NCBI GenBank assembly: GCA_947497145.1
Contig: CANMFQ010000006.1
Location: forward strand, 169,411 to 233,410
From: an uncultured Flavobacteriaceae bacterium
GTDB lineage: Bacteria > Bacteroidota > Bacteroidia > Flavobacteriales > Flavobacteriaceae
Reading direction: 5' to 3'
Length of the DNA: 64,000 nucleotides
Below the pieces are notes generated by a model. The model was not told the DNA's origin and made no database searches. It saw nothing but the letters and a program-made list of their open reading frames with translations. The first letter of the stretch is position 1, and the number at the start of each line of letters is the position of its first letter. Below, in pieces: positions 44,694 through 53,932 of this stretch. Position numbers and translations under genes: made by a program.

Positions 44694-46379
44694 ATGAACG
44701 ATACGGAAAGACCTTTGAATTTTATTGAGCACATCATCGAAGAGGATTTGAAAAATGGCTTTTCTAATGAGGCACTGCGTTTTCGTTTTCCTCCTGAACC
44801 AAATGGATATTTACATATTGGTCATGCTAGTTCAATATGTTTGAATTTTGGTTTAGGGCTACGTTATAATGCACCCGTTAATCTGAGATTTGATGATACG
44901 AATCCCGCTAAGGAGGAACAAGAATTTGTTGATGCTATAAAAAGGGATGTAGAATGGTTAGGTTACAAATGGGATACCGAACGGTATGCTTCTGATTATT
45001 TTCAACAATTATATGATTGGGCAGTGGCGCTTATTAAAGCTGGCAAGGCGTATGTTGATAGCCAAACTTCTGAAGAAATGGCTAATCAAAAAGGAACACC
45101 TACTGAGCCTGGGACTGAAAGTCCGTATAGAAATCGTTCTGTTGAAGAAAATTTGAGCTTATTTGAAGCCATGAAAGCTGGTGATTTTGAAGAGGGCCAA
45201 CATGTATTGCGTGCTAAAATTGATATGACATCATCAAACATGTTGATGCGTGACCCTATTATGTATCGAGTACTTCATAAGGCGCACCATAGAACAAATA
45301 CCGATTGGTGTATTTATCCTATGTATGATTGGACCCATGGTGAAAGCGATTATATAGAGCAAGTTTCACACTCGTTGTGTACTTTAGAATTTGCTATGCA
45401 CAGGGAGTTGTATGATTGGTTTTTAGATCAAGTTGTTGATCAAAACAAGATACGACCAAAACAACGTGAATTTGCTCGAAGAAACCTAAGTCACACCGTT
45501 GTAAGTAAAAGAAAGTTAGCAAAGCTTGTTGCTGAAGGGGTGGTTACCGGTTGGGATGATCCCCGTATGCCTACAATTTCAGGCCTACGTAGAAGAGGTT
45601 ATTCTCCGGAGTCTATCAGAAATTTTGCTGATACCATTGGAATTGCAAAGCGAGATAATTTGATAGATGTTTCTTTGTTAGAGTTTCAAGTACGAGATCA
45701 TTTAAATAAAATAGCTCCTAGAGTTATGGGCGTTTTAGACCCATTAAAGGTGGTTATTACTAATTATCCTGAGGACAAAGAGGAGTGGATTACCGCCGAA
45801 AATAACCCGGGAGATGAGGGTGCTGGGAATAGAGAAGTCCCTTTTTCTAGGGAATTGTACATTGAAAAGGCTGATTTTAGAGAAGCAGCAAACAAGAAAT
45901 TTTTTAGATTGAAGTTAGGCCATGAAGTACGCTTGAAAAATGGTTATATCATTAAGGCTGAGAGCTGTACAAAAGATACTGATGGGAATATTACGGAGGT
46001 ACAATGTACCTATGATCCTAAAAGTAAAAGCGGCAGCGGTACAGAAGAGAGCTTACGAAAGGTAAAGGGAACCTTGCATTGGGTTTCTATAAAACATGCT
46101 ATTACAGCCGAGGTAAGACTGTATGATCGTTTATTTACTGATGAAAGTCCAGATACGCATAAAGACAAGGATTTTATGGATTTTATAAATCCGGATTCTT
46201 TGGAAGTGATTACAGGTTATCTTGAACCAAGTTTAAAAACGGCCAAAATTGGTGATCAAGTACAGTTTCAACGAATGGGTTATTTTTGTGTTGATACGGA
46301 TACTACACCCGAAAAGTTAATTTTTAATAGAACCGTTGGTTTACGAGATTCTTGGGCTAAAATTGAACAAAAGAATTAA
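44694..46379 (+). CDS. glnS: Glutaminyl-tRNA synthetase
   Basis: Class I synthetase charging tRNA-Gln in the cytosol. The 561-residue protein has the HIGH motif in PPEPNGYLHIGHASS (about residues 33-47). The catalytic DTNPAKEEQEFVDAI follows, with the KMSKS-type loop as VVSKRKLAKLV (about 266-276). A C-terminal anticodon-binding beta-barrel contains GTLHWVSIKHA and ends YFCVDTD. It is GlnRS rather than GluRS because a separate gltX is present at 47.9 kb and the TLHWV barrel is GlnRS-type. It has its own promoter and terminator. Confidence 0.97.
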   Translation: MNDTERPLNFIEHIIEEDLKNGFSNEALRFRFPPEPNGYLHIGHASSICLNFGLGLRYNAPVNLRFDDTNPAKEEQEFVDAIKRDVEWLGYKWDTERYASDYFQQLYDWAVALIKAGKAYVDSQTSEEMANQKGTPTEPGTESPYRNRSVEENLSLFEAMKAGDFEEGQHVLRAKIDMTSSNMLMRDPIMYRVLHKAHHRTNTDWCIYPMYDWTHGESDYIEQVSHSLCTLEFAMHRELYDWFLDQVVDQNKIRPKQREFARRNLSHTVVSKRKLAKLVAEGVVTGWDDPRMPTISGLRRRGYSPESIRNFADTIGIAKRDNLIDVSLLEFQVRDHLNKIAPRVMGVLDPLKVVITNYPEDKEEWITAENNPGDEGAGNREVPFSRELYIEKADFREAANKKFFRLKLGHEVRLKNGYIIKAESCTKDTDGNITEVQCTYDPKSKSGSGTEESLRKVKGTLHWVSIKHAITAEVRLYDRLFTDESPDTHKDKDFMDFINPDSLEVITGYLEPSLKTAKIGDQVQFQRMGYFCVDTDTTPEKLIFNRTVGLRDSWAKIEQKN

Positions 46380-46434
46380 GACAACTTTTCATTTTGGCTA
46401 ATAACGAGCAAAATGATGTCAATATAAAAATTAC

Positions 46435-46469
46435 AAAAAAGAGGTTCTATTTAGGAGCCTCTTTTTTTT
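46435..46469 (+). terminator. Intrinsic terminator after glnS
   Basis: A stem (AAAAAAGAGGTTC with GGAGCCTCTTTTTT, one wobble) closes a short loop and is followed by a run of eight T. It starts 55 bp past the glnS stop. Confidence 0.85.
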
Positions 46470-46846
46470 GAAGATAGTGTTAAATTTTCATGGTGTAAAA
46501 CAGATTGGCAGATACATAAGACTTATCTATTTTAAACAATATATCAATCGGTATTTTCTATTAAAAACGAAGCCCATAGCTGGTGTTTAAGGTGTTTTTT
46601 AGTTTTGGCAATAGTATTTTATAGCTTTCTTTTAATAGGTCGGTAAATGGGACTATATGATGAAAATAGCTGAATGCGGGTATTTTTAACCGGTATTTGG
46701 TTTGTTATTATAAATGAGATGTAATTGAGAACTATGTAAACAGCAACAGCTTGTAATGAGCTGTAAAAATGGAAAATTAAAATAGCTCATTCATTTGACA
46801 AACTACCTCAATTGATTTTTCTATAATTTAGAACAAAACAAGGGTG
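46470..46846. other. Intergenic DNA without recognised features
   Basis: About 380 bp between the glnS terminator and the SPFH gene terminator. It is AT-rich, with stops in all frames and no recognisable RNA or promoter consensus. Confidence 0.4.
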
Positions 46847-46890
46847 AAAAAAAAGTGGATTTGTGCATTAGCGCAAATCCACTTTTTTTT
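46847..46890. terminator. Bidirectional terminator downstream of the SPFH gene
   Basis: A 20-bp stem with one wobble (AAAAAAAAGTGGATTTGTGC with GCGCAAATCCACTTTTTTTT) and an ATTA loop. T-runs occur on both strands. It ends the minus-strand SPFH gene, 39 bp after its stop. Confidence 0.88.
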
Positions 46891-46929
46891 AGCTGTTGTA
46901 CAACTATGTGTTGTAGTAGCATATAGTTA

Positions 46930-47859
46930 TTATCCTTTACTAATTTTTTCGTTAGTTTTCTTCATCGTTTCTCCAATCATATTACTTGCTGTAAAAGAAG
47001 CTACCATATTATTCAACATATCACTTCCAGCTTGTGGTGAGTTGGGTAAAAGAATTAGATTAGCATTCGTAGCCTCACCAATTGACTGTAACGTGTCATA
47101 ATGTTGGGTAACAACAATTAATGCTGAAGCTTCTTGCGAATTTATACCTACCTTATTTAGTACTTCAACAGATTCTTCTAAACCTCGTGCAATTTCTCTA
47201 CGCTGGTCTGCGATACCTTGACCTTGAAGTCGTTTACTTTCGGCTTCTGCTTTTGCTTTTTCAACAATTAAAATACGGGCAGCATCACCTTCAAATTGAG
47301 CCGCTATTTTTTCTCTTTCTGAAGCGTTTATACGGTTCATTGCCTCTTTCACTTGTGCATCTGGGTCAATATCAGTTACTAAAGTTTTAATAATATCAAA
47401 ACCATAATTAATCATGGCTTCTTGTAATTCTGCTTTTACCGCAATGGCAATGTCATCTTTTTTAACAAAAACATCATCTAGTTTCATTTTAGGAACTTCA
47501 GCTCTAACAACATCAAATACATAAGAAGTGATTTGGTCGTGTGGGTATTCTAATTTGTAAAAGGCATCATACACTTTGTCTTTTAATACCACGTATTGGA
47601 CGGATACTTTTAATTTGGTGAATACATCATCCAACGTTTTCGTTTCAACAATTACATCTAATTGCTGTATTTTTAGACCAACCTTGGCAGCAATACGGTC
47701 AATTAGTGGAACTTTCATATGAAGTCCCGAGTTGCGTATACTGTGAAATTTACCAAAACGCTCTATGATTACAGCTGTTTGTTGCTTAACAATAAAGAAG
47801 GACGAAAAAAGAATGATAAGACCAAAGAAGATAATAGGTATTAATAAGAAGCTTCCCAT
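46930..47859 (-). CDS. SPFH / band 7 (stomatin-like, QmcA-type) membrane protein
   Basis: A 309-residue membrane scaffold protein that oligomerises at the inner membrane, often with proteases. A single N-terminal transmembrane segment covers about residues 3-25. The SPFH domain covers about 20-200 (KQQTAVIIERFGKFHSI, GLHMKVPLIDRI, LDVIVETKTLDDVFTKLKV). A helical Ala/Glu-rich stretch follows (ASEREKIAAQFEGDAARILIVEKAKAEAE, with SKRLQGQGIADQR). No NfeD partner gene is adjacent. It lies 75 bp downstream of gltX and may be cotranscribed with it. Confidence 0.92.
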   Translation of the reverse strand: MGSFLLIPIIFFGLIILFSSFFIVKQQTAVIIERFGKFHSIRNSGLHMKVPLIDRIAAKVGLKIQQLDVIVETKTLDDVFTKLKVSVQYVVLKDKVYDAFYKLEYPHDQITSYVFDVVRAEVPKMKLDDVFVKKDDIAIAVKAELQEAMINYGFDIIKTLVTDIDPDAQVKEAMNRINASEREKIAAQFEGDAARILIVEKAKAEAESKRLQGQGIADQRREIARGLEESVEVLNKVGINSQEASALIVVTQHYDTLQSIGEATNANLILLPNSPQAGSDMLNNMVASFTASNMIGETMKKTNEKISKG

Positions 47860-47934
47860 AATAGTTTAGTTTAAATTATTAGTTATTGAAGATAGTAAGA
47901 GTTTATGATATTTGTATGTTTTGTTATCAAATTG

Positions 47935-49440
47935 TTACAATATTTCAATAGCTTTTTTAATTCTTTTAATGCTTTCTTCTTTTCCTATCATGCTTAGAAT
48001 ATCAAAAATATGCGGTCCTTTCATGTCACCAACAATGACCAAACGAAGTGGGGGCATCACTTTTCCAAAAGAGAGTTCTTGTTCCGTAATCCATGTTTTT
48101 ACAGTAGTTTCTACATTTTGTGAAGAGAAGTCTGTTATGCCCTCTAATAACGATACTAATTGGTTTAATATGTTAGGAGTTTCTTCTTTCCATTGTTTTC
48201 TGGTTGCTTTTTCATTGTAGGTACTTGGGGTAACAAAAAAATAATCTGAAAGTGACCAAAAATCATGTACAAAAGTGGCACGCTCTTTAATTAGTGAAAC
48301 AATTTCTTTGAGCTGTTCATCTGAAAAAGTATGGTCTGATGTTAGGTTCTCTTCAAGTATTGGTTTAAATAGGGATACTAAATCAGCATTGGATTGTTGC
48401 TGTAAATAGTATTGATTATACCATTTGGTTTTATCTGGATCAAATCTTGCACCAGACTTGTTTACACGCTCTAGGCTAAAGGCATTAATTAAGCCCTGCA
48501 TATCAAATATTTCTTGTTCTGTTCCTGGGTTCCATCCTAGTAAGGCTAAAAAATTAACAACGGCCTCAGGAAAATAACCTTTTTCTCGGTAGCCAATGGA
48601 GTCTTTCCATGATAATGGAAATACAGGAAATCCTAATTTATCTCCATCTCTTTTGCTTAGTTTGCCTTTTCCAACAGGTTTCATAATCAATGGTAAATGG
48701 GCAAATTGGGGCGCATTCCATTCAAAGGCATCATATAATAATTGGTGTAAGGCTAAAGAGGGTAGCCATTCTTCACCGCGAATAACATGACTTATTTCCA
48801 TTAAATGATCATCTACTATATTGGCAAGGTGATATGTTGGCATGCCGTCACTTTTAAATAGCACTTTATCATCCAATACGTTCGTGTCTATTTTGATGGT
48901 GCCTCTAATGATGTCGTTTAGTTCTAGGTGCGTATCTTGAGGAGATTTGAAACGTATCACATAGGCTTCATTAGCAGCAAGCTTTGCTTGTGTTTCTGCT
49001 GGTGAGAGCGAAAGTGAGTTGGTTAGTTTTAGCCGGTTATGCCAGTTATAAATAAAGGTTTTGCCTTTGCTTTCATGGTCTTTACGATGCTGGGCTAGGG
49101 CTTCAGCGGTATCGAAAGCGTAATAAGCTTTACCCTTTGCAATTAGTTCATCGGCATATTGTTTATATAAGGCTTTACGTTCACTTTGCCTGTACGGTCC
49201 AAATTTGCCTTCTTTGCCAATGCCTTCATCATAGGGAATACCACACCAATTAAGTGTGTCTATAATATATTGTTCTGCACCTTCAACATATCTTGTTTGA
49301 TCGGTATCTTCTATTCTAAGAATAAAATCTCCTTGGTGTTTTTTAGCGAAAAGATAATTAAATAGGGCGGTACGAACACCGCCAATGTGTAGTGCTCCAG
49401 TAGGGCTAGGGGCAAAACGAACACGTACTTTCTTACTCAT
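47935..49440 (-). CDS. gltX: Glutamyl-tRNA synthetase
   Basis: Class I synthetase charging tRNA-Glu. The ATG at 49440 starts MSKKVRVRFAPSPTGALHIG; an upstream in-frame TTG at 49449 is unlikely. The 501-residue protein has the HIGH motif in PSPTGALHIGGVRT (about 9-22). The signature RIEDTDQTRYVEGAEQYI and the KMSKS loop as GKGKLSKRDGDK (about 257) follow. The C-terminal anticodon-binding domain is helical. A TATCTTTG box precedes it. Confidence 0.97.
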   Translation of the reverse strand: MSKKVRVRFAPSPTGALHIGGVRTALFNYLFAKKHQGDFILRIEDTDQTRYVEGAEQYIIDTLNWCGIPYDEGIGKEGKFGPYRQSERKALYKQYADELIAKGKAYYAFDTAEALAQHRKDHESKGKTFIYNWHNRLKLTNSLSLSPAETQAKLAANEAYVIRFKSPQDTHLELNDIIRGTIKIDTNVLDDKVLFKSDGMPTYHLANIVDDHLMEISHVIRGEEWLPSLALHQLLYDAFEWNAPQFAHLPLIMKPVGKGKLSKRDGDKLGFPVFPLSWKDSIGYREKGYFPEAVVNFLALLGWNPGTEQEIFDMQGLINAFSLERVNKSGARFDPDKTKWYNQYYLQQQSNADLVSLFKPILEENLTSDHTFSDEQLKEIVSLIKERATFVHDFWSLSDYFFVTPSTYNEKATRKQWKEETPNILNQLVSLLEGITDFSSQNVETTVKTWITEQELSFGKVMPPLRLVIVGDMKGPHIFDILSMIGKEESIKRIKKAIEIL

Positions 49441-49459
49441 AAGTTTCAATTTTATGTGG

Positions 49460-49467
49460 CAAAGATA
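49460..49467 (-). promoter_or_regulatory. Promoter -7 box for gltX
   Basis: TATCTTTG on the minus strand matches TAnnTTTG, 19 bp before the gltX ATG. No TTG at standard -33 distance is seen. Confidence 0.5.
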
Positions 49468-49940
49468 TGAAACATAGTGTTCTCATTGGGTTACCGAAGG
49501 AGTTTCAATTTATAAGCGTTTGGTATATTGTTTTTATCAAAATTTGGTTTAACGGAAAAATGTGGTTTTATAAGATGGTTTTGTTATTTTGAGCATTCTC
49601 TTGTAGGGTTAAATAAATTTTGAATGACGGCGTTTTGTTTTTAGCAGATGATGGCGTTCGTTATAATTTTGCCGCTGTTTTTCGATTTGGACATTCATTT
49701 TGGTATCAATAGCTTGTGATGAGGTAGTTTTATGATTGATTTTCGCTGAAATCTGGTGTTTTATTTAAATCCGTAATTTTGAATTGATTTTTTTAATAAC
49801 GTTTAGAGGTTATTATAGCTGTTTGTAGCATATTACTGTTCAGTTTTTAACGTCTTAAAAGGATGATAAATCCACTTTTAACATCAATTTGAGCTTATGA
49901 GTTGCGATTTCAAGTATCTTGCTCTTAAATCTTATATACT
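49468..49940. other. Intergenic region between gltX and the DUF4175 gene
   Basis: About 470 bp between divergent genes. I see no ORF, terminator, RNA or consensus promoter for the DUF4175 gene. Confidence 0.35.
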
Positions 49941-52900
49941 GTGAATAGTTACGATAATATACTCCATAAATTAAGTCAGTTTACTAAGAAGTATTACACA
50001 AATATGTTGCTTAAGGGCGTATTGCTGTTCTTGGCTTTAGGCTTGTTATTTTTTTTGGTCGTCTTGGCTGTTGAGTATTTTTTATGGTTGAGTTCAACCG
50101 GAAGGCTGGTACTGTTAGTGCTTTTTGTTGGTGTTGCACTCTTTTTGTTATTTCGTTATATTCTGAGCCCGTTGTTTTATTTATTTCAAATTAAGCGAGG
50201 TATTAGTAATACCGAAGCATCTGTTTTAATTGGTAAACATTTTCCTGATGTTGATGATAAACTGCTCAATTTATTGCATTTAGCTGAAAGCACTTCGCAA
50301 TCTGAACTGCTTGTAGCGAGCATAGAGCAGCGATCAAATGATTTACATCCAATTCCCTTTACTAAGGCTATTGACTTTAGTGACAGTTTAAAGTATGCTA
50401 AATATTTGGTATTTCCTGTATTGGTTTTCGCTTTGATATGGTTTAGCGGCAACATGAATGAGTTTTTTGGTTCGTATAATAGAGTGGTAAATTATGACGT
50501 TGCCTATGAGCCTCCTGCACCTTTTAGTTTTCGTTTGCTGTCCTCTGATCTTAAGGTGTTAGATTCAAAAGCGGTTACCATTGAGGTAACTACTGACGGT
50601 AAGGTGCGACCTGAGCAAGTTTTTATGGTGATAGATGGTGAAAATCGATTGCTGCAAGAGGTGAATGGGAGTTATCAATATACCTTTTTACCACCGTTGG
50701 TTTCTACTGATTTTAGGTTTATGGCTAACGATGTTTATTCACAAGTGTATCATTTAGAAGCACTTAAAACGCCTGCCATACAAAATTTTGAGTTGTTACT
50801 TGAGTTTCCTTCATATACCAAATTGAACCAACAAATTGTTAAGGGTACAGGTAATGCTACTTTCCCTGAAGGGACTAAGGTCACCTGGATGATTAGCACA
50901 GCAGCGACTGAGAGTGTAAAGTTACAGTTGAATGACACGGTTTTGAATTTCAATAATAGTGAGGGAGATTTTAAATTATCGAAAAGGGTATTTGCAAGTA
51001 TGCCCTATGAAATTAATACATCGAATAGCTTTGTTTCTGATTATGAAACGTTAGGATATCAGTTCAAAGTTATTAAGGATGCTTATCCTAGAATTAAGGT
51101 CAAGCAGGTGTTAGATTCATTAAATCCTAACGTCTCCTATTACCTTGGGGAAGCATCTGATGATTATTTGGTTACATCAGTACAGCTGGTTTGTTACAAT
51201 GAGAGGACACCAGATAAACGTCAAGTCATTGATTTAGGTCAGCCAGATACTAATTTCAATCAATTTTATTACACTTTCCCAACAGGATTGCAATTAGAGG
51301 AAAATACGAATTATAGTTTTTATTTTCAGGTAACGGATAATGACGGGGTACATAGGGGTAAAACGACTAAAAGTCAGGTGTTTAATTCACTGTTGTTGGA
51401 TGATAATTTACTGAAAGACAAGGAGTTGGATTCTCAACAAAACATTATTAATAATCTAGATAAATCTTTAGAGAAGTTTAAAGAACAGAAGGAAGCTTTA
51501 AAAGAAATAAATCAAGGCCAGAAAGAGAAAAAGCAGTTAAGTTTTAATGATAAAAATCAAGTAAAAGATTTTTTGAAGAAACAACAGCGGCAAGAGCAGA
51601 TGATGCAGAAATTTAGCAAGCAGTTAAAAGAAAATTTAAATAAGAGTAATGAGGATGAGATGAATAAATTACTCAAAGAACGTTTAGAAAGGCAGGAAAT
51701 TGAGGCTAAGAAAAACGAGAAGTTACTAGATGAATTAAATAAAATTGCCGATAAAATAAATAAGGAAGAATTAGCGAAACGTTTAGAGGAATTAGCTAAA
51801 AATCAACGTAATAGCGAACGCAATTTAGAGCAATTATTGGAGTTAACCAAGCGGTATTACGTTGAGCAAAAGGCGGCACAGTTGGCCAAGGAGTTAGGGG
51901 TGTTAGCTAAGAAGCAAGAAGTATTATCTGAGTTGAAGGTGGGTGATGATTTTTCTTCGGAAGAACAGAAAGAGTTAAATGAAGAGTTCAACAAATTGTC
52001 GGAAGAATTGGACGAACTTAAAAAAGATAATGCCGATTTAAAAAAGCCTATGAATTTGGCTATTGATGAAAAGAAGTCTGACGGGGTAAAGGAGGATCAA
52101 AAGGATGCCTTAGAGGAAATTAATAAGCATGAAGGGGATGAGCAGTTTTCAGAAGGTGAAGAAATGGAGAAAAGTGCACAAAAGGCTTCCCAAAAGCAAA
52201 AGGCAGCTGCTCAAAAGATGAAAGAAATGAGTAAAGATTTACAAGAAGCAGCTGCTGGAGGTGGAATGGGTGGAAGTGGATCAGAGATAGCTGAAGATGC
52301 TGAAATGTTACGTCAAATTTTGGATAACCTGGTTACATTTTCTTTTAAACAAGAAAATCTGTTTGATGAGCTCCGTTCAATCGACGCTAGGGCACCGCAG
52401 TTTTCTGCAACAATTCGAAAGCAACAGGAGTTGCGAACACTGTTCGAACATGTTGATGATAGTCTGTTTGCGCTTTCACTACGTAGGGCTGAGTTGGCCG
52501 AATTTGTGAATGAGCAAATTACTGAGGTGTATTATAATACCGATAAAACACTTGAAGCTATTGCTGAAAGTCAGGTTCAGAAGGGGACTTCGTATCAAAA
52601 ATATGTGATTACAGCAGCGAATAGTCTGTCTGATTTTCTAGCGAATTCGTTAGATAATATGCAACAAGGAATGCAAGCAGGAAAGGGGCAGGGACAAGGA
52701 GATGGAGGACAAGGTTTTCAGTTGCCAGATATTATTGCTGGACAAAAGGAATTAAAAGAGAAGATGGAGGGAATGGGAAAAAATGGTAAAAAAGGGGATA
52801 GTAAAGGAGAACAAGGGAAAGGTAAAGAAGGGGAACAAGGGGGCGAAAGTGGCGAGTCTCAAAAAGGAAATGAAGGTAAAGGTGGTGAATCGGGTAATGG

Positions 52901-53450
52901 TCAAGAAGGTAAAAGTGGTAAATCAGGAAGTGGGGGAGAAGGAAATGGTGATGCCAAGTCAGATAAGGGAAAAGGATCCACGGGAGAAAGTGGTGATGGC
53001 GGTTCAGGACAAGGTAACGGACCTAGTGAGGAGGAGCTGCAAGAGATTTATGAAATTTATAAAGAGCAGCAGCAGCTTAGAGAGCAATTGGAGCAGCAGC
53101 TTAATGATATGATTAATGCGAGTGATCGTAAATTGGGTGAAAAGTTATTGCGTCAAATGGAAGATTTTGAGAATGATTTAATTGAAAATGGAATAACACA
53201 AGGCGGACTTCAAAAAATTAATAATATCAATTATGAAATGTTGAAGTTGAAAAATGCCGCCATGAAACAAGGTGAAAAACAAGAACGTGAGAGTACTACG
53301 GGTAAGCAAAAATTTGTCAATCCTGTAACCACCAAACCTGAGGCATTGGGTGATTATCGTAACGAAGTGGAAATTTTGAATAGACAAGCATTACCTTTGC
53401 GTCAAAATTTCCAAAGTAAGGTAAAGGAATATTTTAAAAGCGATGATTGA
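49941..53450 (+). CDS. DUF4175-family membrane protein with long coiled coil
   Basis: A 1,169-residue membrane protein typical of Bacteroidota; function unknown. The start codon is GTG (49941), favoured because the KLSQFTKKYYTNMLLKG segment looks conserved and the next ATG falls inside it. Transmembrane segments lie at about 22-45, 52-75 and 152-168. A large beta-rich periplasmic part follows, then a Lys/Glu-rich coiled coil (about 490-800). A Gly/Lys/Glu/Ser low-complexity stretch lies at about 910-1030, with a final helical tail. The last 8 nt overlap ybeY, so the genes are translationally coupled; the ybeY-mnmG neighbourhood hints at a housekeeping role. Confidence 0.85.
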   Translation: MNSYDNILHKLSQFTKKYYTNMLLKGVLLFLALGLLFFLVVLAVEYFLWLSSTGRLVLLVLFVGVALFLLFRYILSPLFYLFQIKRGISNTEASVLIGKHFPDVDDKLLNLLHLAESTSQSELLVASIEQRSNDLHPIPFTKAIDFSDSLKYAKYLVFPVLVFALIWFSGNMNEFFGSYNRVVNYDVAYEPPAPFSFRLLSSDLKVLDSKAVTIEVTTDGKVRPEQVFMVIDGENRLLQEVNGSYQYTFLPPLVSTDFRFMANDVYSQVYHLEALKTPAIQNFELLLEFPSYTKLNQQIVKGTGNATFPEGTKVTWMISTAATESVKLQLNDTVLNFNNSEGDFKLSKRVFASMPYEINTSNSFVSDYETLGYQFKVIKDAYPRIKVKQVLDSLNPNVSYYLGEASDDYLVTSVQLVCYNERTPDKRQVIDLGQPDTNFNQFYYTFPTGLQLEENTNYSFYFQVTDNDGVHRGKTTKSQVFNSLLLDDNLLKDKELDSQQNIINNLDKSLEKFKEQKEALKEINQGQKEKKQLSFNDKNQVKDFLKKQQRQEQMMQKFSKQLKENLNKSNEDEMNKLLKERLERQEIEAKKNEKLLDELNKIADKINKEELAKRLEELAKNQRNSERNLEQLLELTKRYYVEQKAAQLAKELGVLAKKQEVLSELKVGDDFSSEEQKELNEEFNKLSEELDELKKDNADLKKPMNLAIDEKKSDGVKEDQKDALEEINKHEGDEQFSEGEEMEKSAQKASQKQKAAAQKMKEMSKDLQEAAAGGGMGGSGSEIAEDAEMLRQILDNLVTFSFKQENLFDELRSIDARAPQFSATIRKQQELRTLFEHVDDSLFALSLRRAELAEFVNEQITEVYYNTDKTLEAIAESQVQKGTSYQKYVITAANSLSDFLANSLDNMQQGMQAGKGQGQGDGGQGFQLPDIIAGQKELKEKMEGMGKNGKKGDSKGEQGKGKEGEQGGESGESQKGNEGKGGESGNGQEGKSGKSGSGGEGNGDAKSDKGKGSTGESGDGGSGQGNGPSEEELQEIYEIYKEQQQLREQLEQQLNDMINASDRKLGEKLLRQMEDFENDLIENGITQGGLQKINNINYEMLKLKNAAMKQGEKQERESTTGKQKFVNPVTTKPEALGDYRNEVEILNRQALPLRQNFQSKVKEYFKSDD

Positions 53451-53862
53451 TTTTAATTATATTGAAGGAGCTGCTATTTTTAAACCATTGACGTATAGTA
53501 AATGGTTAACGAAGGTTATTGAAAGTGAATCAAAGGTTGAAGGAGATATAACGTACATTTTTTGTGATGATGCCTATTTGCTTGAATTGAATAAGAAATA
53601 TCTTCAACATGACACCTACACAGATATAATCACTTTTGATTATACCGAAGGGGATATTATATCGGGTGATATTTTCATTTCGTTAGAGCGTGTTGAAGAT
53701 AATGCACAGAAGTTTGAGGTAATATTTGAGAACGAATTGCAGCGTGTTATGGCTCATGGGGTGTTACATTTGATGGGTTACAAAGATAAATCGAGTGAAG
53801 AAGCTGCGCTCATGCGTAGTAAAGAAGATGAAAAAATTCAAATGTTCCACGTGGAACAATAG
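53443..53862 (+). CDS. ybeY: Endoribonuclease YbeY
   Basis: A metal-dependent RNase for 16S rRNA maturation and ribosome quality control, 139 residues. It has the DDAYLLELNKKYLQHDTYTDIITFDY region. The metal motif is MAHGVLHLMGYKDKSSEEA: two His are present, but the usual third His (GYDH) reads GYKD, which I believe is seen in Bacteroidota YbeY. The C-terminal residues MFHVEQ are encoded by a parS palindrome, so a DNA site dictates the protein's tail. It overlaps the DUF4175 gene by 8 nt. Confidence 0.93.
   Translation: MIDFNYIEGAAIFKPLTYSKWLTKVIESESKVEGDITYIFCDDAYLLELNKKYLQHDTYTDIITFDYTEGDIISGDIFISLERVEDNAQKFEVIFENELQRVMAHGVLHLMGYKDKSSEEAALMRSKEDEKIQMFHVEQ
53843..53858. promoter_or_regulatory. 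parS: parS-type ParB binding site inside the ybeY 3' end
   Basis: The perfect 16-bp palindrome TGTTCCACGTGGAACA matches the bacterial parS consensus (TGTTnCACGTGnAACA). It lies in frame at the end of ybeY, encoding part of MFHVEQ. Confidence 0.88.
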
Positions 53863-53932
53863 TATACTTGCCATAATCGGTTGTTTTCTAAAGTTAATTT
53901 TAAGGGTATTCATAATAGTTTAGTAAGTTTTT

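Noticed and set aside
52783..53112. 109-codon plus-strand frame inside the DUF4175 gene
   Set aside because: It is a frame-shifted shadow of the Gly/Lys/Glu-rich low-complexity region.
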